Below, in pieces: positions 37,484-46,117 of a stretch of DNA of 64,000 nt. Numbering within the stretch: position 1 is the first letter of the stretch; every line of letters starts with the position of its first letter. This DNA is from Paenibacillus taichungensis (GTDB lineage Bacteria; Bacillota; Bacilli; Paenibacillales; Paenibacillaceae). The notes beneath the pieces were generated by a model. It saw only the letters and a list, made by a program, of their open reading frames with translations. It had not been told where the DNA came from and ran no database searches. Made by a program: the position numbers and the translations under genes. The stretch covers positions 1-64,000 of the forward strand of contig NZ_JABMCC010000118.1 of the NCBI RefSeq assembly GCF_013359905.1, written 5' to 3'.

Positions 37484-37523
37484 AAAAAAAGGGAACCCCT
37501 GAGTGGAGTCTCAGAAAGTTCCC
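37484..37523 (-). promoter_or_regulatory. Terminator-like leader hairpin in front of the 1964-aa gene
   Basis: GGGAAC (37491-37496) pairs with GTTCCC (37518-37523), with an inner CTGAG/CTCAG stem, and seven T residues follow on the minus strand (37484-37490). It lies between island promoter 6 and the GTG start. It either ends upstream transcription or acts as an attenuator. Confidence 0.65.
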
Positions 37524-37533
37524 TCTCACTGAA

Positions 37534-37562
37534 TCTATACGATTCAGCTTTCATTCAGTTCA
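37534..37562 (-). promoter_or_regulatory. Island promoter 6 (TGAAC-N16-CGTATAGA)
   Basis: CGTATAGA at 37534-37541 and TGAAC at 37558-37562, spacer 16, right after the stop of the 377-residue gene. The -10 sits in the palindrome CTGAATC-gtata-GATTCAG. Confidence 0.8.
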
Positions 37563-37564
37563 AC

Positions 37565-38698
37565 TTACAAGTAGCGGACTTCCTTCAGAATGGCCACACC
37601 CATGCGTTGGTTGGCAGAAAGATTCATAAAGTTCTGTGCCGTATCTGTATCGAAGTAACGATACACTTCTTGGTTCCAAGACTTACCTTCCACATCAATG
37701 ATCAACTCATCGAGGTGAAGGATATTATGCTTCGTCACTGCGATGCAGTTATCGAATTGACCGCGGTAGCCCTCATAAGGGTGAACCACATAGATTGGAG
37801 ACAAGTGATATTTGGAAGTCCACTTCGATGCCTGGAAGCCTTGTGGCTCCAATTCCAGACCTGTATCCCCCAATTCCGGATCAAGATAAGCTTTACCTTT
37901 TGGTGGAGCTTGTGTAATAAAGGAAGGGTAATGCTGCTGGAATTCAATACCTGATTTGGTTTTCAGCATCTGAAGTGTGTTGTTACCTGCAGAAGTATAT
38001 TGACCATAATAGTATGTTCCTGTTTTGGCAATCTGAGAAATATCGGGTTCCTCAATTACGGCACCGGCTGTCAGCATCACGTTACCATCTACATCATTCA
38101 GGTTGTACTTGAACGGTTTCAAGGCACCTGCATACAAGAAGGATTTTTTGTAATCAAGGAAGTTCACCGCAGGGTCTGCAACAAGCACCATTGCCAAACG
38201 GTTGTTCATGACATTGACATACATATATACGGGTTTCTCTTTATTTCGATCCGTTGGTGTATAGTTCTCCAATGCCCATTGATAAAGTACTGGATGACCT
38301 GTCAGCTTGAAGGTAGGTCGGGTTGTAACTGGTAATGTAGTTGGCTCACTTCCCTCGAGTCCTTCAAGCAACTGTACAGTTAGCGTACTATGCTCTTCAT
38401 AAGCCGGAACAGGTGCAACGACTCGTGGTACCAAAGCATGATTGATGAAGCTAACATAGAATTTTTTGGTGATTGGACTTGCTTGAGTTCCGATCGTCAT
38501 AACTCCACGAAGGATGAGTTCCTGAACGCGATCGTTGCTGTCCTTTTCCTCATAGAATACTTCCCACAGATTTTGTTCTTGGGTCTCACTCGCAGTTGAC
38601 TCAAAAGGGAAGCTCTTAAAGCCCGTAACTTCCTCCTTCAGTTTTGTCAACAAGTCCTGGGAAGTGGTGATTGTCTCTACATATTTAAAGTTTGCCAT
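37565..38698 (-). CDS. Adhesin-family paralogue, EG-x-RG motif (377 aa)
   Basis: It is homologous to the C-terminal half of the 639-residue protein upstream: FLDYKKSFLYAGALKPFKYN matches a YRSFGYIGKIVPFND block, TLQMLKTKSGIEFQQHYPSFI matches SMSMLKTRSNVLFQRYYPAFI, and YHLSPIYVVHPYEGYRGQFD matches YHASPIYLVHQAEGYRGYMD. An AAGGAGG site precedes the ATG by about eleven bases. It is 16 bp from its relative. Likely a tail-tip structural or receptor-binding subunit. Confidence 0.75.
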   Translation of the reverse strand: MANFKYVETITTSQDLLTKLKEEVTGFKSFPFESTASETQEQNLWEVFYEEKDSNDRVQELILRGVMTIGTQASPITKKFYVSFINHALVPRVVAPVPAYEEHSTLTVQLLEGLEGSEPTTLPVTTRPTFKLTGHPVLYQWALENYTPTDRNKEKPVYMYVNVMNNRLAMVLVADPAVNFLDYKKSFLYAGALKPFKYNLNDVDGNVMLTAGAVIEEPDISQIAKTGTYYYGQYTSAGNNTLQMLKTKSGIEFQQHYPSFITQAPPKGKAYLDPELGDTGLELEPQGFQASKWTSKYHLSPIYVVHPYEGYRGQFDNCIAVTKHNILHLDELIIDVEGKSWNQEVYRYFDTDTAQNFMNLSANQRMGVAILKEVRYL

Positions 38699-38714
38699 TG
38701 TGTAGTAGTCCTCC

Positions 38715-40634
38715 TTATTTTATCTCTTTCAAAAATGCAATGGTGATGACATCTGGTGATGGTGAATGCTTGAACAGATTCAATGGGCTCTTGATACTGA
38801 AAAATTTATAAACTTCTGTCCATGTCCCCAGAGAAGGGTTAGACTTATCTTTCATAATCTCTGTATCTACGATTAATTCATCACGATTGACCAGGTTATG
38901 ATCGTAAATCGCGACCACACCATCCATATATCCCCGATACCCCTCAGCCTGATGAACAAGGTAGATTGGACTGGCGTGATACTTTCCTGTCCAGAGGGAC
39001 TTCTGGAAACCGTCCGTATCGACAACAAGTTTGGACAGCCCCGGAGGAAGTGTACCGACAGAAGGATAATTTGGAAGATGCGAAATAAAGGCCGGGTAAT
39101 AACGTTGAAACAGGACATTACTGCGTGTCTTCAACATAGACATGGAATCCATGCCATTTGAAGTGTACTCACCATATTTGGCGTACAGGTCCGGATTAAG
39201 GTCGGTTAGAATATCTTTTTTCGTATAACCTGTCATATCCGTCCGCAAATCACCCATACCTACCGTAACCCCGAAGTTCCCCCCATGGTCAAAGTCATTG
39301 AACGGAACAATTTTGCCTATGTATCCAAAACTTCGATAATAGCTATGGATATTCGGTGAAGGATCACCTTCAAGAACAACGATAACCCGATCATTGTTTA
39401 CCGATAGCGTATATGCTACCAGGTAGTCTGGTCTGCGTTTTTTGTTAGGCAGCCAAGACGTTGTAGAATCTCGCCCATGGAAAAAGCGAGCTGCCGGGCT
39501 GACAATTTCTGTTTTCCCGTCGTAGTCCAACTTCCACTGGATTGTTGGCGGAATGAATGTTTTGACAATCGTATCGGTATTCCACATTTCATAAATTGCT
39601 TGTGCTTTGGCTTGATTGGTAACGGTAGGCGTTAGCCCCGGTTTAACCGTAGCTGGATCACAAGCCCCTATATATGTGGTTGACGAATCTCCACTTGCGT
39701 TAATACCCTCAAAGTCTTCGCCATAATAAATGTTAATGTAGTTCCAGTCATTCGTAGGTTGCTCCAACATAACGGAGTACTCTCGAACAGGAATTCCTGT
39801 GGGTACCGTTGGTGTACCTTTAACTACTACTCTTGAAGGCACATCATGAACTGGATCAGCAGTATAGAATCGCTCCGTAAACGTATACCTTGATTTACCT
39901 GGTTCTACCAAACTGTTCTTTAAAGAAGTCCATGTGCTGTAATAATCATAATATCTAACATACTCCCACTGATAAGCCGTTTTGAGACTATAGTTCCAGT
40001 CATCTGGAAGTTCCGTAACCAACTCGAATTCATTCCAGTCATCCAGGTAAACTAATTCTCCCGTACTAAGGGTTTGTCTCTGCTTTACAATATAAGCAGT
40101 AACACCATCAGGTTTGGTCAGGTCTGTTACCAATGTAGCAAGCTGATTAGGAATATCTACAAAAATATTATCCCCTGTCTTATCGGTATAAGAAAATTGA
40201 ACAACTTGGATCTTTCTTCCGGTTTTGTAATTGCCGTAATCCTTCTCTTTAACTGCGGGGCGACTACTACCTTCCACGATTGGGTCCCAATATACTGAAC
40301 TCATTTCATAAAGAAAACCATCCTCTTCAACGGCTGGTGTTCCATCCTTAAATTTAAGTTTAGTATAGTCAGGAATTTTAACCACGTCATACAAGTTACC
40401 ATCCGTATGAAGATACTTCCCTTGAATATTAGGCCGAGTCTTAGGACTGTATGTTACCCAATAATCTTGTTCAGCCTCATAGACTTTTTCCCAACGATTT
40501 GCGTCAATTCCGCCTTCTACTCTAGGAATGTCAGCACTCACAATCTCATCGGCCAACGTGTTGATCAGATTTTTTGCTTCCGACTCTCCGTCAATAAAGG
40601 CGGCAAAGTTCGTCTGCGGTTTTTGCAGTGCCAT
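38715..40634 (-). CDS. Adhesin-family paralogue, EG-x-RG motif, long form (639 aa)
   Basis: The ATG at 40634 follows AAGGAGG; a GTG two codons upstream overlaps that site. Residues 1-350 are specific to this copy and tryptophan/tyrosine rich (DDWNYSLKTAYQWEYVRYYDYYSTW). The C-terminal half is the shared module with HLPNYP, YHASPIYLVHQAEGYRGYMDG and HNLVNRDELIVDTE. It is the largest of the five paralogues and is transcribed from island promoter 7 with the 136-residue gene. Confidence 0.75.
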   Translation of the reverse strand: MALQKPQTNFAAFIDGESEAKNLINTLADEIVSADIPRVEGGIDANRWEKVYEAEQDYWVTYSPKTRPNIQGKYLHTDGNLYDVVKIPDYTKLKFKDGTPAVEEDGFLYEMSSVYWDPIVEGSSRPAVKEKDYGNYKTGRKIQVVQFSYTDKTGDNIFVDIPNQLATLVTDLTKPDGVTAYIVKQRQTLSTGELVYLDDWNEFELVTELPDDWNYSLKTAYQWEYVRYYDYYSTWTSLKNSLVEPGKSRYTFTERFYTADPVHDVPSRVVVKGTPTVPTGIPVREYSVMLEQPTNDWNYINIYYGEDFEGINASGDSSTTYIGACDPATVKPGLTPTVTNQAKAQAIYEMWNTDTIVKTFIPPTIQWKLDYDGKTEIVSPAARFFHGRDSTTSWLPNKKRRPDYLVAYTLSVNNDRVIVVLEGDPSPNIHSYYRSFGYIGKIVPFNDFDHGGNFGVTVGMGDLRTDMTGYTKKDILTDLNPDLYAKYGEYTSNGMDSMSMLKTRSNVLFQRYYPAFISHLPNYPSVGTLPPGLSKLVVDTDGFQKSLWTGKYHASPIYLVHQAEGYRGYMDGVVAIYDHNLVNRDELIVDTEIMKDKSNPSLGTWTEVYKFFSIKSPLNLFKHSPSPDVITIAFLKEIK

Positions 40635-40645
40635 CGTCACCCTCC

Positions 40646-41056
40646 TTATCTCAAAAATTTGATGTTGTACCAGACCGACTTGGCTTCAGCCACCACGCTT
40701 ACGAAGTCAAACTTAATGGTCGTTCCCGCCGGAATCGGGTAGACAATTCCGAAACTGTTACCCATGGAAACCGACTCGGGAAGCTCCTTCGTATAGATGG
40801 TTTGACATACTCGCTCCGTCCCGATCGTCAGTTCCCAGTAATCGCCGACACAGTAGTGACTCGCAGCAAACGCAATGCTCAGAAACTCCGTGTCATACGC
40901 CAAGGTGAACGTATCGGACTTGGTGGTCTTGGCCGCCGGAATGTCCAACATCTGCCCCCGTATGAACGGGATCGTCTTTTTACTGAAGTGTGGGTACGGC
41001 AGCTCGCGCACTTTGTCGATGACGCCACCCGCGATGTAAGAAACATTAAATGCCAT
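40646..41056 (-). CDS. Small tail-tip protein of unknown family (136 aa)
   Basis: The ATG has AGGAGGTGG upstream and lies 19 bases after the -10 of island promoter 7. The 136-residue product is beta-rich (DTFTLAYDTEFLSIAFAAS, PIPAGTTIKFDFVS) and may form a ring or adaptor. It opens the operon 40646-37565 and separates the core tail genes from the adhesins. No family recognised. Confidence 0.65.
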   Translation of the reverse strand: MAFNVSYIAGGVIDKVRELPYPHFSKKTIPFIRGQMLDIPAAKTTKSDTFTLAYDTEFLSIAFAASHYCVGDYWELTIGTERVCQTIYTKELPESVSMGNSFGIVYPIPAGTTIKFDFVSVVAEAKSVWYNIKFLR

Positions 41057-41074
41057 GGAACCACCTCCTAAATG

Positions 41075-41491
41075 CTATATACGATTTACGCTTGTTCCAG
41101 TTAAGCGTCCTTCGTCATCATAATTTAGACCAATATTATAGGTGAACATCGACTCTCCACTTGGATCAAATGTACGGGCGGTCACCTGTGTTAACCTGAA
41201 ATACTTGTAATAGTCATAATCCTGGTGGGCATAGCCCACTCCCGCAGGAAAGTCTTCTTCTTCCTCTGAGCCAAACTTCATCCAGATCGAAACCTTCCAC
41301 TCCGATTCATAGAAGAGGTCTGCTCCAGTCACTCTATCCGGGTCCTGCAGGTGTTCCCGATATAATGTAACGGAAGGCTCACCTTCAAGAGGAGAAACAT
41401 TTGAATTGGAGACACTGCTATATTTGCGAAGCTCCCGGTGGATTAGATCCAGCACGGGAAAAACAATATTTTCATTCACAATGCCGGCCAT
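41075..41491 (-). CDS. Tail protein following the hub (138 aa)
   Basis: The ATG at 41491 overlaps the TAA of the hub gene (TAATG), and GGGAGTG is upstream, so it is coupled to the hub. Its position and size resemble the small proteins that cap or complete the tail tip in tail modules. The product has a helical start (ENIVFPVLDLIHRELRKY) and a beta body with VSIWMKFGSEEEEDFPAG. Family unknown. Confidence 0.65.
   Translation of the reverse strand: MAGIVNENIVFPVLDLIHRELRKYSSVSNSNVSPLEGEPSVTLYREHLQDPDRVTGADLFYESEWKVSIWMKFGSEEEEDFPAGVGYAHQDYDYYKYFRLTQVTARTFDPSGESMFTYNIGLNYDDEGRLTGTSVNRI
41076..41104 (-). promoter_or_regulatory. Island promoter 7 (TTAAC-N16-CGTATATA)
   Basis: CGTATATA at 41076-41083 and TTAAC at 41100-41104, spacer 16. 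The whole promoter lies within the last codons of the 138-residue gene, whose TAG stop is part of the -10 region. It drives 40646-37565. Confidence 0.8.
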
Positions 41492-44400
41492 TACACCATC
41501 ACTCCCTTTCTTGCCCACATCATATCAATAACCTGTAGCATGCCACGATCCACCGAATAACTGGTTTTAATACTTTTAATCGTATATACAGCCCGTGTGG
41601 TGGTCGTTTTATCTGTCACAATGACGTTGTCGAGCAGATCGAGCGCAGGGTTCGCAGGAATAGATACCTGCAGCGTACGGCACATACGTTTCATATCAAA
41701 AAAAGCTCGCTCTGCCACCTGTCTTTTGGCTTCAACCGTCTTCGCCCAAGGAACAGCAAGCACCATGGTTCGAATCTCACCTTTGAGTTCGAGCAAAATC
41801 TCCTTGTCCACAAAACTGTTCTGATTACCATTCGAGTCGATAACAACGATGTGACTTCTTCCTCTGGACCAATCCGTGGATTTGGTAATAGAGATCAGAT
41901 TGTCGTTCTCGGAAAACTCCGCAACGACCGGTTTGTCATAATTCAAGCGCTCCAATCGGTATGTACCATAACGGTCACAGTAGCTTCGATAAGGAATCTC
42001 CGAGATAATTTCCTGAACGGCTTCCGTAACTTTGGCGGACCATTGCTCAAACGTTTTGCCATACTCCTCAATGAATGGATTAAGCCATCCATTGGGCGTA
42101 AGCACCGTACTTGCATCCTTGACTTCAAACTCACCCTCCTGTCCCGGTACCGGAACAATGACTCTGCCCGTCTTCTGATTTACCTCAATCAGATAGGTCT
42201 CGTCGATTACATAGTCAGGATAAGAGCGATCCTCACTGGTTGCCCTCCAACCCACCATACCTGCATGTTTAACGAGATCTAGGACAACCGTTGATTTGAC
42301 CCAGGCCGGCTTTTCAAGTTCCACAGGCTGAGCTGGTGTCGGTGTAGCTGCCGGAGTGGAGGTTGCTGTTATAGTCCAGCTTGCCGGGTCTGTGAGCATC
42401 TCCTGATAAAAGGTCCATACCCTGTTCACCCAATTATCCCGATCCGCACTCCAGGTCATCGGAGCAATGTCTCCTCCATTATGAAAATAAAGTACATCCG
42501 CCTTGGAAGTCACTTTCTTCCCTCTGGAAGCCAGTGCTTTAGACATCCGTTCTGCACCACGCTTCATCTGCTCCTGGATTCCCTTGTAGCTGGGGTTACA
42601 AGCTTCTGTACTAGGACAGCCGTATCCGAGAATGAAGCTGCCGTTCTCTTCTTTACCCTTACCTTGTGTGCCAAGTACGGTCTCATGCTTGCATATCGCA
42701 AGCAAAAATTTGTGATCCGGTACGCCATAGGCTGCAGCTTGAGCTTGGGCAGCCTGAATAATGGATGATGTCCGGTCCGTCCCTACTGCTGCAGGGGGCA
42801 CCGGATCTGGCACATTATCAATCTCATCTACCTCCGGATAAGCTTTTTTCTCCGAAATGACTTTCTCGATAATGCGCTTATACATATCTCGAGCTGTGAT
42901 CTCCAGCGTGGAACCCTCACCATTGATGTCCACTTTGTCAATCAGTCCGGTAAATACCCGCATCATATGCTGACCATAGCCCATGTAGATACGTATCGGT
43001 GTGTTTTCACTCAGAACCCCAACATGAAATCCGTTGGCAAAATAAGACCATGGAGATGGCACACCCCCAAGCTCGGGAAAATGGGCAGGATTATAATCCG
43101 GGGAGAAGAATCCCCTGGGATTGGAGATGGTCAGCCGTGCTTCCCTGGCTTCAGAGTCAAACTGATCATCGATTTCGGCACTAATGATATTAGGAAGAAC
43201 CTGCGTGTCCATATACACAAAAGATCCAACCTGAATAACATCCGACTCTTGCCTATTGTTCATGACAAAACCTTCATAGCTGTTCGTTTGATAATAGCCT
43301 TTGGACGGATCAAGTCCTTCTTCACTCTTTTGATTTTTCAATGGAGCAGGCAGCAACTCTTGTATACGAATAAAATCAATGGCGAATTTTTTATATTTCA
43401 CCTTCGAAGCAGGAACCGATCCGGGTGGAACAGTGGTGTTTTGTTTGCCTCCATAAGTCACCTTAATTTTGATGCTTTTGGCTTTTGCGGGGATTACAAT
43501 ATTGTTCAATTCCGTTAGTTTGGTCAGGTCATATGCCCCGCTGAACTTATTGACATAGGCATACGTTTTACCATCAATCACCACAGCGAAAGAATCCCCT
43601 TCCGCTTCACTAAAATTAGTTCCCATTCCAATACTAAGAAGCCCTTGAGTAGGCATGCTCAGTTTAGTCACGTTAATCTCAAATTCGACTACGGCGGCTT
43701 TGCCATCAAACGTATAGAGCAACTTGCCTCCCGAATCAAACAAAGTCCAGCCCGATTCAATCTTGGCATACTCCAAAAACTTCAAACCGGTTGTATAAAC
43801 GCTTTTTTCATGCCAGTTACGTTTGTCGAACTTCTCATTCAATTTGATCTCTCCTGGATATCCTTCGACCTGAACCGGCTTTACATCAGCAAATGTTGTT
43901 TTCGCATCTCCGTGCATTTTACGCTTTCCGCTCAGATATAATTGGGGATCGACCGCCTTACCTCCCTCCCCAGTCTTGGACGTTGGACTAACCCCTTCCC
44001 AAATCTCGAAATGCAGATGTCTTCCTCTGCCCGCGGCACGTTCAGCAGCTGAAACCTTGTGGCCATTCGTGTACACCCCCCCTGTATTACCAAGAGTACC
44101 AATCACTGCCCCCTGTGCCACTTGATCATCCACCGAACAGAGAATTTCTTTCAGATGAAAGTACTTTGTGAGTAAACCATTGGCATGCCTGATCGTTACG
44201 GCATTACCCGCGCCCTTTGTTTTATTGCGAGCTGTATGTACAACCTTTCCAGCCCAAGCCGCCAAAATTGGTGTTCCCATGTCATCAAACAGATCAATCC
44301 CTCGGTGACTTCGAGAACCGCCATCTCTGGCTGCACCAAATTTATCTGTAACTGTAATGCTATCAATCGTTTTACCCTTGACCGGAAAATAAATCTCCTG

Positions 44401-44631
44401 GGTATTCGCTAGAGTCGAGCCATTATAAATACCGTTACTCGACTCATCCACCCAAACGGATTGTGTACTGATGACGGGTACTTGCTCGGAAACCATATGT
44501 CTGAACTCTTCTGTCCGTCCCGGGATAAATGCAAGCCTGTCTACTTCAACCCGGATATTAGGAAGTGCTCCTTCCCCCAGCTTCAGACGCTGAGACAGCA
44601 CATTCATAACCTCATCCGAAATTGGAATCAT
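41491..44631 (-). CDS. Tail hub/tail-tip lysin with two wall-hydrolase domains (1046 aa)
   Basis: This is probably the central hub that faces the target. Domains in order: a short N-terminal segment; M23 endopeptidase (about 80-235) with zinc ligands in SHRGIDLFDD (His109, Asp113) and HLHFE (His205, His207); a beta domain (250-440); a first half of a hub fold (450-600, RIYMGYGQHMMRVFTGLID); a lysozyme/transglycosylase-like domain (about 610-770) with CKHETVLG and YKGIQEQMKRG; then the second hub half (790-1046) ending MMWARKGVMV. Family members usually carry one hydrolase or none. AGGGGGAG precedes the ATG. Confidence 0.85.
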   Translation of the reverse strand: MIPISDEVMNVLSQRLKLGEGALPNIRVEVDRLAFIPGRTEEFRHMVSEQVPVISTQSVWVDESSNGIYNGSTLANTQEIYFPVKGKTIDSITVTDKFGAARDGGSRSHRGIDLFDDMGTPILAAWAGKVVHTARNKTKGAGNAVTIRHANGLLTKYFHLKEILCSVDDQVAQGAVIGTLGNTGGVYTNGHKVSAAERAAGRGRHLHFEIWEGVSPTSKTGEGGKAVDPQLYLSGKRKMHGDAKTTFADVKPVQVEGYPGEIKLNEKFDKRNWHEKSVYTTGLKFLEYAKIESGWTLFDSGGKLLYTFDGKAAVVEFEINVTKLSMPTQGLLSIGMGTNFSEAEGDSFAVVIDGKTYAYVNKFSGAYDLTKLTELNNIVIPAKAKSIKIKVTYGGKQNTTVPPGSVPASKVKYKKFAIDFIRIQELLPAPLKNQKSEEGLDPSKGYYQTNSYEGFVMNNRQESDVIQVGSFVYMDTQVLPNIISAEIDDQFDSEAREARLTISNPRGFFSPDYNPAHFPELGGVPSPWSYFANGFHVGVLSENTPIRIYMGYGQHMMRVFTGLIDKVDINGEGSTLEITARDMYKRIIEKVISEKKAYPEVDEIDNVPDPVPPAAVGTDRTSSIIQAAQAQAAAYGVPDHKFLLAICKHETVLGTQGKGKEENGSFILGYGCPSTEACNPSYKGIQEQMKRGAERMSKALASRGKKVTSKADVLYFHNGGDIAPMTWSADRDNWVNRVWTFYQEMLTDPASWTITATSTPAATPTPAQPVELEKPAWVKSTVVLDLVKHAGMVGWRATSEDRSYPDYVIDETYLIEVNQKTGRVIVPVPGQEGEFEVKDASTVLTPNGWLNPFIEEYGKTFEQWSAKVTEAVQEIISEIPYRSYCDRYGTYRLERLNYDKPVVAEFSENDNLISITKSTDWSRGRSHIVVIDSNGNQNSFVDKEILLELKGEIRTMVLAVPWAKTVEAKRQVAERAFFDMKRMCRTLQVSIPANPALDLLDNVIVTDKTTTTRAVYTIKSIKTSYSVDRGMLQVIDMMWARKGVMV

Positions 44632-44644
44632 ATTGTATCTCCCC

Positions 44645-46069
44645 CTACTTAAATCGCTCGATGGTCCACTTCATGAATCGGTCCAGGAAGGCCACGGCTT
44701 CAGCCCGTGTCATAGCGGAATTACCCAAAAACCATGTCTCATCCGGTTCCGTACCTCCTACAGGTCTGCCCATATTAGTTACCACTGCTGCACCATCCAG
44801 CTTTTTCTTGATATTGATGCCTGCAATCAGAGGATCATTATTGGCAAATGTTTCGTCTTCCATCTCCGAAACGGCTATTTTCCAGAAAGCATCCTTGGAC
44901 TGTTCTACCCGCTCACCCTTGGTTTGATAATAAATGGCCGAATCTTTTCCGACGTCTGCGAACCTCTCGCTCACATCTTTGAGATAATAGAAAGTCACTT
45001 CGTCGCCTTCTGAGAAAGGTTGACTGAAGACGACCGTATGGTTGTCAATTTCTGAATAAGGCGGAGTTTCTTGCACTTTATCTTTCTTTTCTTCTTTGAA
45101 TTTCACTGTAACTTTAAGTTTATTTTTACCTGCTGGATAATTGCCGTTAAGTCTAAACACCCGTTGTCCCTGAAATGCCTTAATAGGCTCATTAATCCCC
45201 GTCGTTGGCGCTTCCTTGTCCGTAAATCTGGCATAGAACACCTTGCGTAGCTTGTTAATCAGATGAAAGGCTTCTCCCCGCTGTATAATCGCATTAGGAA
45301 AAAAACAGTTGTTGTATGCCGGTTTAAGGGTTGTCGCTTTGATGTCTTCACTCTTGAATTTGAATGCTCCACCACTATTCTTCGTCCAATAATTGAACTT
45401 GCAGGTGACACCATTCAGATTAAATGGGAGGAAGACTGATCCTCCTGGACTGACACAATATACATCTGTCCGGTAACCAATTGCCTTTGTTGCAATTTTG
45501 GTTACCGCTGCCGCATCCCCCATGGTGTCTGCCCATACCTCGGAAGGAATACTGAGTCTGCGAAGCGGTTGGCCTGCTGCATACAAATATTCTTGATGAT
45601 TACGACTGAATGGATCGTAGAAATAGGTCGTGGCTGCACTAAGTGCAGCTCTGGGCAGATCTCCAGTCCAGGAGACCGGTGGCCTTTTCCAATCACTATC
45701 CAGCAACGGTTCTCCATAACTACAGAAGGACACCATCTGACCTGCTTTCACACCGGTATACAACTCTACATCAGTTAACCCCTTACTATTTGTTTCAGCC
45801 GTTTCGTAGATCGTTTGAACACCATCAATAAACACATACAATGGATTGTCATCTGTCGGCTTAATCAGAACAGGCAGACTAAATGAGGTTTGCCCCGCTT
45901 GCCCCTTGATTTCCTCATATACAAAAGGCTTGCCTTCCTCAAACTTGTTATAGTTGATCCCGGCAACAAAGACTTCACCATCTTCCAGAACCATATTCGT
46001 GGCTTCCATAACATCGTTATAGAACCAGTCCCCTTCGTTTACATCAACCCATTTTCGTATGATAAACAC
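44645..46069 (-). CDS. Tail-associated protein with SLH-type motifs (474 aa)
   Basis: The opening WVDVNEGDWFYNDVMEATN looks like the start of an S-layer homology repeat, FFPNAIIQRGEAFHLINKL (about 285-303) like its end, and the C-terminus ERFADVGKD...SAMTRAEAVAFLDRF like a full one. SLH domains bind pyruvylated wall polysaccharide. The start is uncertain: the GTG at 46069 touches its own AGGGGG site, so an ATA or ATC three to four codons on might be used. It sits between the distal-tail and the hub genes, 14 bp before the hub. Confidence 0.7.
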   Translation of the reverse strand: MFIIRKWVDVNEGDWFYNDVMEATNMVLEDGEVFVAGINYNKFEEGKPFVYEEIKGQAGQTSFSLPVLIKPTDDNPLYVFIDGVQTIYETAETNSKGLTDVELYTGVKAGQMVSFCSYGEPLLDSDWKRPPVSWTGDLPRAALSAATTYFYDPFSRNHQEYLYAAGQPLRRLSIPSEVWADTMGDAAAVTKIATKAIGYRTDVYCVSPGGSVFLPFNLNGVTCKFNYWTKNSGGAFKFKSEDIKATTLKPAYNNCFFPNAIIQRGEAFHLINKLRKVFYARFTDKEAPTTGINEPIKAFQGQRVFRLNGNYPAGKNKLKVTVKFKEEKKDKVQETPPYSEIDNHTVVFSQPFSEGDEVTFYYLKDVSERFADVGKDSAIYYQTKGERVEQSKDAFWKIAVSEMEDETFANNDPLIAGINIKKKLDGAAVVTNMGRPVGGTEPDETWFLGNSAMTRAEAVAFLDRFMKWTIERFK

Positions 46070-46090
46070 CCCCTATCTTTAGAATAGACA

Positions 46091-46117
46091 GAAAAGAGAG
46101 TAGGTCACCCTACTCTC
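46091..46117 (-). terminator. Hairpin after the distal-tail gene
   Basis: GAGAGTAGG (46096-46104) pairs with CCTACTCTC (46109-46117); TTTTC follows on the minus strand. It overlaps the stop at 46110. Because the T run is short it may only partly stop transcription between 46110 and 44645. Confidence 0.6.

Noticed and set aside
41581..41588. Plus-strand CGTATATA inside the hub gene
   Set aside because: No TTAAC-like box lies 16 bases upstream and no plus-strand gene follows.
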